Assembly: GCA_003556985.1 (NCBI GenBank)
Contig: PWPZ01000261.1
Span: forward strand, 1 to 9,794
Direction of reading: 5' to 3'
Length of the DNA stretch: 9,794 bases
From: Bacteroidota bacterium
Lineage (GTDB): Bacteria; Bacteroidota; Bacteroidia; Bacteroidales; PUMT01
This document shows positions 7,174-9,794 of this stretch, piece by piece. Each line of letters opens with the position of its first letter. Position 1 is the first letter of the stretch. Under the pieces are notes generated by a model. The model ran no database searches and was not told where the DNA came from. It was given only the letters and a program-made list of their open reading frames with translations. The position numbers and the translations under genes are program-made.

Positions 7174-7405
7174 ACAAATAATTCCCGCCTTGTTATATAA
7201 AAAAATTCTGTAAACTGAAGAAATAATAAAGATATTCAATCACGCTTTTAAGCCGCCAATGGCTTCATCTATTGCTTTAATAAGCATAACATGAGGCAGC
7301 CGGCTGACGAAATTTGTATGAAGTTTGTTGCTTTACCATTTTTAAACTGATTGGAAAGTTTCGCTTCTTTAACTTTTTTTAACCTGTGCAGACGGGCTGA
7401 TTTCG

Positions 7406-7413
7406 TAATTTTG
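7406..7413 (+). promoter_or_regulatory. Bacteroidota-type -7 box (TAATTTTG) for the barrel protein gene
   Basis: Exact TAnnTTTG match, identical to the rpmH box, 38 bases before the ATG at 7452. The upstream sequence has T-rich runs but no TTG at 19-21 bases, so the -33 element is weak or absent. Confidence 0.45.
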
Positions 7414-7451
7414 CAATCTTATCAGGAATTTGTTACCAAGATTATGAATAA

Positions 7452-8738
7452 ATGACATTGACAGTGGAAATTAGTCCGAAAGCCCGGGTTTTATTTTTTG
7501 TAATGCTTGCAGTTATAATTATCGGCAACTCCAGTGTTATTAATGCAGGCAACCAGGATGCCGGAAACAGTCTGAGCGTATTTCTGGATTTGCCGGGACA
7601 GGCCGATGCCGATTTTATCCGGCAGGAAATTCCGGTGGTTGAATATGTAAGAGACAGGGCCCAGGCAGATATTCATATTATAATGTCAATTCATCCTGCC
7701 GGTGCTGCCGGGTCTACTTATACTATTTCATTTATTGGCCGCGGCATTTATCAGGATAAGGACTATCAGCTTAGTTACTGGGCCCCGGCATCCGACACTT
7801 TTGATCAGACCAGGAGGGGATATACCCGTAAAATAAAAATGGGACTTGCCCCATTTATTGGAGCAGCATCTATCTCTGACCGGATGGTCATTGAATATTT
7901 AGCACCAGGGCCGGAAATTACGGCGAAAGCCGAACCTGTGAGGGATCCCTGGAATTACTGGATAATAGAATCATATGGCGGCGGAAGCTACAGCAGGGAG
8001 GAGACCCGCAATTCACTTCATTTAAGATACGGGATATTTGCCGACAGAATAACAGCCGAACGAAAGACCCGGCTTCGTCCTTACGGGAATTATTATGAAC
8101 GGAACTTTATAACAGGGGACACCACCATTACTTCAACCTCGGTACGGGGAGGATTCGACAGTTATCATATTATAAGTTTAGGTGATCACTGGGGAGTTGG
8201 CGCTTTTGGCGACATTTTCATCAGTACATTTCATAACCTTAATTTCAGCGGAGAAATTTCACCTGCCATTGAATACAGCCTCTTTCCCTATCGGGAGGCC
8301 ACCAGACGCTCGATTACCCTTGCATGGAGGTTCGGACTGGGCTATTATGATTATGTTGAAGAGACCATCTTTGATAAGACTGAAGAATTTCTTTACGGAC
8401 AGGCCCTTGTATTGTCGGCCGATTTTCGTCAGCCCTGGGGAAATATCAGGGCCGGATTGACGGGTTTTCATCATTTTCATGATTTCCGGTCTAACCGGAC
8501 TGAATTATCCGGAGTATTAAATCTCAGGATTGTTGAGGGACTGGCTCTCAACCTGTCAGCGAGTTTTAATTTGATAAACGATCTCGTTGCAATTCCAAAA
8601 GCAGATCTGTCACTGGAAGAAATTCTTCTTGAACAGCGCCGCAGAGCTTCTTCCTATGAATTTTCAGCCAATGTGGGATTGTCTTATACATTTGGGTCCC
8701 GGGTAACCGGGGTATTCAACCCGCGGCTTTCCCACTAA
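7452..8738 (+). CDS. Uncharacterised exported protein, probable outer-membrane beta-barrel
   Basis: A 428-residue protein with an N-terminal signal peptide (hydrophobic about 13-30, probable cleavage after INA at 30-32). A soluble domain (about 41-150) has the pattern VFLDLPGQADADFIRQEIPVVEYVRDRAQADIHI, then TYTISFIGRG and RKIKMGLAPFI. The rest (about 165-428) is alternating aromatic/polar strands: LRYGIFADRITAE, GAFGDIFISTF, FGLGYYDYVEET, FRQPWGNIRAGLTGF, LVLNLSASFNL-like segments and YEFSANVGLSYTFGSRVTGVFNPR, as expected of an outer-membrane barrel. I recall a widespread unannotated Bacteroidota family with the same 'yiRqei.fv.yVRDr..AdvHv' and C-terminal 'YTFGS..NPRF' patterns; I know no function for it. 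The C-terminus here ends NPRLSH instead of in the usual terminal Phe. It is monocistronic and divergent from the propeller gene; a functional link between them is only a possibility. Confidence 0.8.
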   Translation: MTLTVEISPKARVLFFVMLAVIIIGNSSVINAGNQDAGNSLSVFLDLPGQADADFIRQEIPVVEYVRDRAQADIHIIMSIHPAGAAGSTYTISFIGRGIYQDKDYQLSYWAPASDTFDQTRRGYTRKIKMGLAPFIGAASISDRMVIEYLAPGPEITAKAEPVRDPWNYWIIESYGGGSYSREETRNSLHLRYGIFADRITAERKTRLRPYGNYYERNFITGDTTITSTSVRGGFDSYHIISLGDHWGVGAFGDIFISTFHNLNFSGEISPAIEYSLFPYREATRRSITLAWRFGLGYYDYVEETIFDKTEEFLYGQALVLSADFRQPWGNIRAGLTGFHHFHDFRSNRTELSGVLNLRIVEGLALNLSASFNLINDLVAIPKADLSLEEILLEQRRRASSYEFSANVGLSYTFGSRVTGVFNPRLSH

Positions 8739-8754
8739 AACTATTTGCCGAATT

Positions 8755-8770
8755 AATCCGGCGGATTTTT
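8755..8770 (+). terminator. Short hairpin with T tract after the barrel gene
   Basis: AATCC (8755-8759), GGC loop and GGATT (8763-8767) are followed by further T residues (the run at 8766-8770 is five Ts), 17 bases after the barrel gene stop. The stem is only 5 bp. The T run doubles as part of the TTTG element of the rpmH promoter. Confidence 0.3.
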
Positions 8771-8797
8771 GCAAATAACAAAAAAATAGTAATTTTG
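8768..8797 (+). promoter_or_regulatory. rpmH promoter (TTTG ... TAATTTTG)
   Basis: TTTG at 8768-8771 and TAATTTTG at 8790-8797 are separated by 18 bases, close to the 19-21 usually quoted for the Bacteroidota -33/-7 pair. Predicted initiation is near 8804, giving a leader of about 45 bases to the rpmH ATG. This is the best promoter candidate in the window because both elements are present. Confidence 0.6.
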
Positions 8798-8848
8798 CAC
8801 ACCTGACTTGAAGGCCCGTTATTTATAAATATAATAATATAGTTTACG

Positions 8849-9007
8849 ATGAAAAGGACATTTCAACCATCAAAGAGAAAAAGAAAGAATAAACACGGTT
8901 TTCGTGAAAGAATGGCAACCGCCAACGGGCAACGTGTTCTGGCATCCCGGCGCGCAAAGGGGCGCAAGCGGCTTTCGGTTTCCGATGAGCCCAGACACAA
9001 GGTCTGA
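8849..9007 (+). CDS. rpmH: 50S ribosomal protein L34
   Basis: A 52-residue, very basic protein of the large ribosomal subunit. It opens with MKRTFQPSKRKRKNKHGFRE, the near-invariant L34 signature, then RMATANGQRVLASRRAKGRKR and a short SVSDEPRHKV tail that is slightly longer than the 44-46-residue L34 of E. coli and fits Bacteroidota versions. Start ATG at 8849-8851, stop TGA at 9005-9007. No Shine-Dalgarno sequence; the leader is AU-rich (8821-8848), which is common for well-translated Bacteroidota genes. Unlike the classical rpmH-rnpA-dnaA-region order, neither rnpA nor dnaA follows; the next gene is convergent. It has its own promoter and terminator, so it is transcribed alone. Confidence 0.97.
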   Translation: MKRTFQPSKRKRKNKHGFRERMATANGQRVLASRRAKGRKRLSVSDEPRHKV

Positions 9008-9014
9008 CCGGTGA

Positions 9015-9040
9015 TCAGGAAGGTTTCACTGCTTGCCTGA
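9015..9040 (+). other. Small imperfect hairpin just downstream of rpmH
   Basis: TCAGGAAG (9015-9022) can pair with CTTGCCTGA (9032-9040) with one bulged G at 9035 and a 9-base loop, starting 7 bases after the rpmH stop. It lies within the 3' untranslated region ahead of the terminator. Its stability and function are unknown. Confidence 0.3.
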
Positions 9041-9074
9041 CAGGAGATAATATAATAATACCGAATAATAAAAG

Positions 9075-9105
9075 ACTCCGGTGCTTTTACATGCGCCGGA
9101 GTTTT
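9075..9105. terminator. Strong bidirectional terminator between rpmH and pepD
   Basis: ACTCCGGTGC (9075-9084) pairs with GCGCCGGAGT (9093-9102) over 10 positions (one G-T wobble) with an 8-base loop. Ts follow on the plus strand (9102-9105), and AATAATAAAAG precedes, which gives a T-rich tail on the minus strand. It sits between convergent rpmH and pepD and can serve both. Confidence 0.75.
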
Positions 9106-9154
9106 ACATTTCGAGTGTGCCGATTCAGGGCAGTTCAGCCCTGATTTAAAAAGC

Positions 9155-9794
9155 TCAGGATGATCTGAGGGGTATATTCTTCAGCGTTTCAACAAGAAAA
9201 TCCCAAAATTTACTGACCGATTCAATATGAACCTTTTCGTCGGGTGAATGGGGATACCGTATTGTTGGTCCGAACGAGATCATATCAAGTTCCGGATAGG
9301 TTCCACCTATCAGTCCGCATTCCAGTCCGGCATGCATTGCACTTATAACAGGAGGCTTACCAAAGTTTTGTTCGTAAACCTTCTTCATTACCTTCAATAT
9401 TTCAGAATCCATATCCGGTTTCCATCCCGGATAGTCGCCGTCGAATTCAATGGTGGCACCGGCAAGTGTAAATACCGACTCCATGATTCCGGCAAGATCA
9501 TCTTTTGCGCTGTCTACCGAGCTTCGCAGGAGGCATTGTAAATTTATTGTTTCCCGGGTTGATTCTACGCGTGCAAGATTTGTTGAAGTCTCAACCAGTC
9601 CCGGCATTGAATTACTCATTCTGATTACTCCGTTAGGGCATGCTATTATGCCATGAATGAGCCGGTTCATGGTATCTTCGTCAATGATGTAACCGGGGAG
9701 CCCGTTTTTGGTTAAACCAAGGGCAAGACCGGGTTCTACGGCTGAAAGCTCGTGCCGGTAAACTTTTTCATCATCTCTTAAAATCTGCTCCAGA
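9155..9794 (-). CDS. pepD: Aminoacyl-histidine dipeptidase (M20C, PepD), C-terminal part
   Basis: Cytoplasmic zinc dipeptidase of the M20C family, which cleaves Xaa-His dipeptides such as carnosine. The frame is open to the right edge, so 212 C-terminal residues of a protein of about 480-490 are visible; the true start lies outside. The segment from the edge reads LEQILRDDEK, then YRHELSAVEPGLALGLTKNG. Family features in order are MSNSMPGLVETSTNLA and VESTRETINLQCLLRSS (lid domain), GDYPGWKPD, AMHAGLECGLIGG with its conserved active-site His, and SFGPTIRYPHSPDEKVHIESVSKFW, where the HSPDE His is the expected zinc ligand of the C-terminal catalytic half. It ends TGA at 9155-9157. It converges on rpmH and shares the terminator at 9075-9105. 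The N-terminal zinc-binding half is not in the window and cannot be judged. Confidence 0.93.
   Translation of the reverse strand, partial: LEQILRDDEKVYRHELSAVEPGLALGLTKNGLPGYIIDEDTMNRLIHGIIACPNGVIRMSNSMPGLVETSTNLARVESTRETINLQCLLRSSVDSAKDDLAGIMESVFTLAGATIEFDGDYPGWKPDMDSEILKVMKKVYEQNFGKPPVISAMHAGLECGLIGGTYPELDMISFGPTIRYPHSPDEKVHIESVSKFWDFLVETLKNIPLRSS

Larger units (their letters stand above)
7137..7451. other. 315-bp divergent regulatory region
   Basis: No gene is seen. The region separates the divergent propeller gene (minus) and barrel gene (plus) and holds one TAnnTTTG box facing each way (7166-7173 minus, 7406-7413 plus). Three short dyads sit in the middle: AAGCC/GGCTT (7250-7254 with 7261-7265), TGCTT/AAGCA (7273-7277 with 7282-7286) and the perfect 10-base palindrome CAGCCGGCTG (7297-7306). 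Confidence 0.5.

Noticed and set aside
8808..8835. TTGAAG-N16-TATAAT, an E. coli-like sigma-70 promoter before rpmH
   Set aside because: Initiation would leave only about 7 bases of leader, the region is simply AT-rich, and a better Bacteroidota-type promoter lies just upstream.

Overview
The window reads as a core chromosomal stretch from a member of the Bacteroidota, most likely an order close to Bacteroidales/Marinilabiliales. Four things support this. Several promoter candidates match the Bacteroidota -7 consensus TAnnTTTG. Start codons mostly lack a Shine-Dalgarno sequence. The 52-residue ribosomal protein L34 and the tRNA-guanine transglycosylase look like those of that phylum, and outer-membrane/secreted proteins of Bacteroidota type are present. 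I see no phage, IS element, CRISPR array, rRNA or tRNA.

Layout from left to right. (1) Positions 1-997, minus strand: most of a biotin-dependent acyl-CoA carboxylase/decarboxylase carboxyltransferase subunit. It runs off the left edge and is interrupted by a single in-frame TAG at 335-337, with the frame otherwise intact on both sides. (2) 1286-3545, minus strand: a two-gene unit transcribed tgt then lptF/G-like permease, with a TAnnTTTG box just upstream of tgt. (3) 3686-6062, plus strand: a tight unit of a membrane-anchored family 2 glycosyltransferase, an ECF-type sigma factor overlapping it by 10 bp, and rsmG 11 bp later. (4) 6207-7136, minus strand: a secreted TolB/PD40-type beta-propeller protein. 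(5) 7452-8738, plus strand: an uncharacterised exported, probably outer-membrane beta-barrel protein, divergent from the propeller gene across a 315-bp region with two promoter candidates and three short dyads. (6) 8849-9007, plus strand: rpmH (ribosomal L34) with a good promoter and a bidirectional terminator. (7) 9155-9794, minus strand: the C-terminal part of an aminoacyl-histidine dipeptidase (PepD, M20C) running off the right edge.

Functionally this is mostly housekeeping: translation and RNA modification (tgt, rsmG, rpmH), envelope biogenesis (lptF/G, glycosyltransferase, beta-barrel protein), acyl-CoA metabolism and peptide turnover. I found no convincing new multi-gene system. The observations most worth a second look are the clean internal TAG in the carboxyltransferase gene (none of the nine gene ends visible here uses TAG), the Tgt that lacks the family's three zinc-binding cysteines but keeps its catalytic residues, the ECF sigma factor without an adjacent anti-sigma gene, and the uncharacterised barrel protein.
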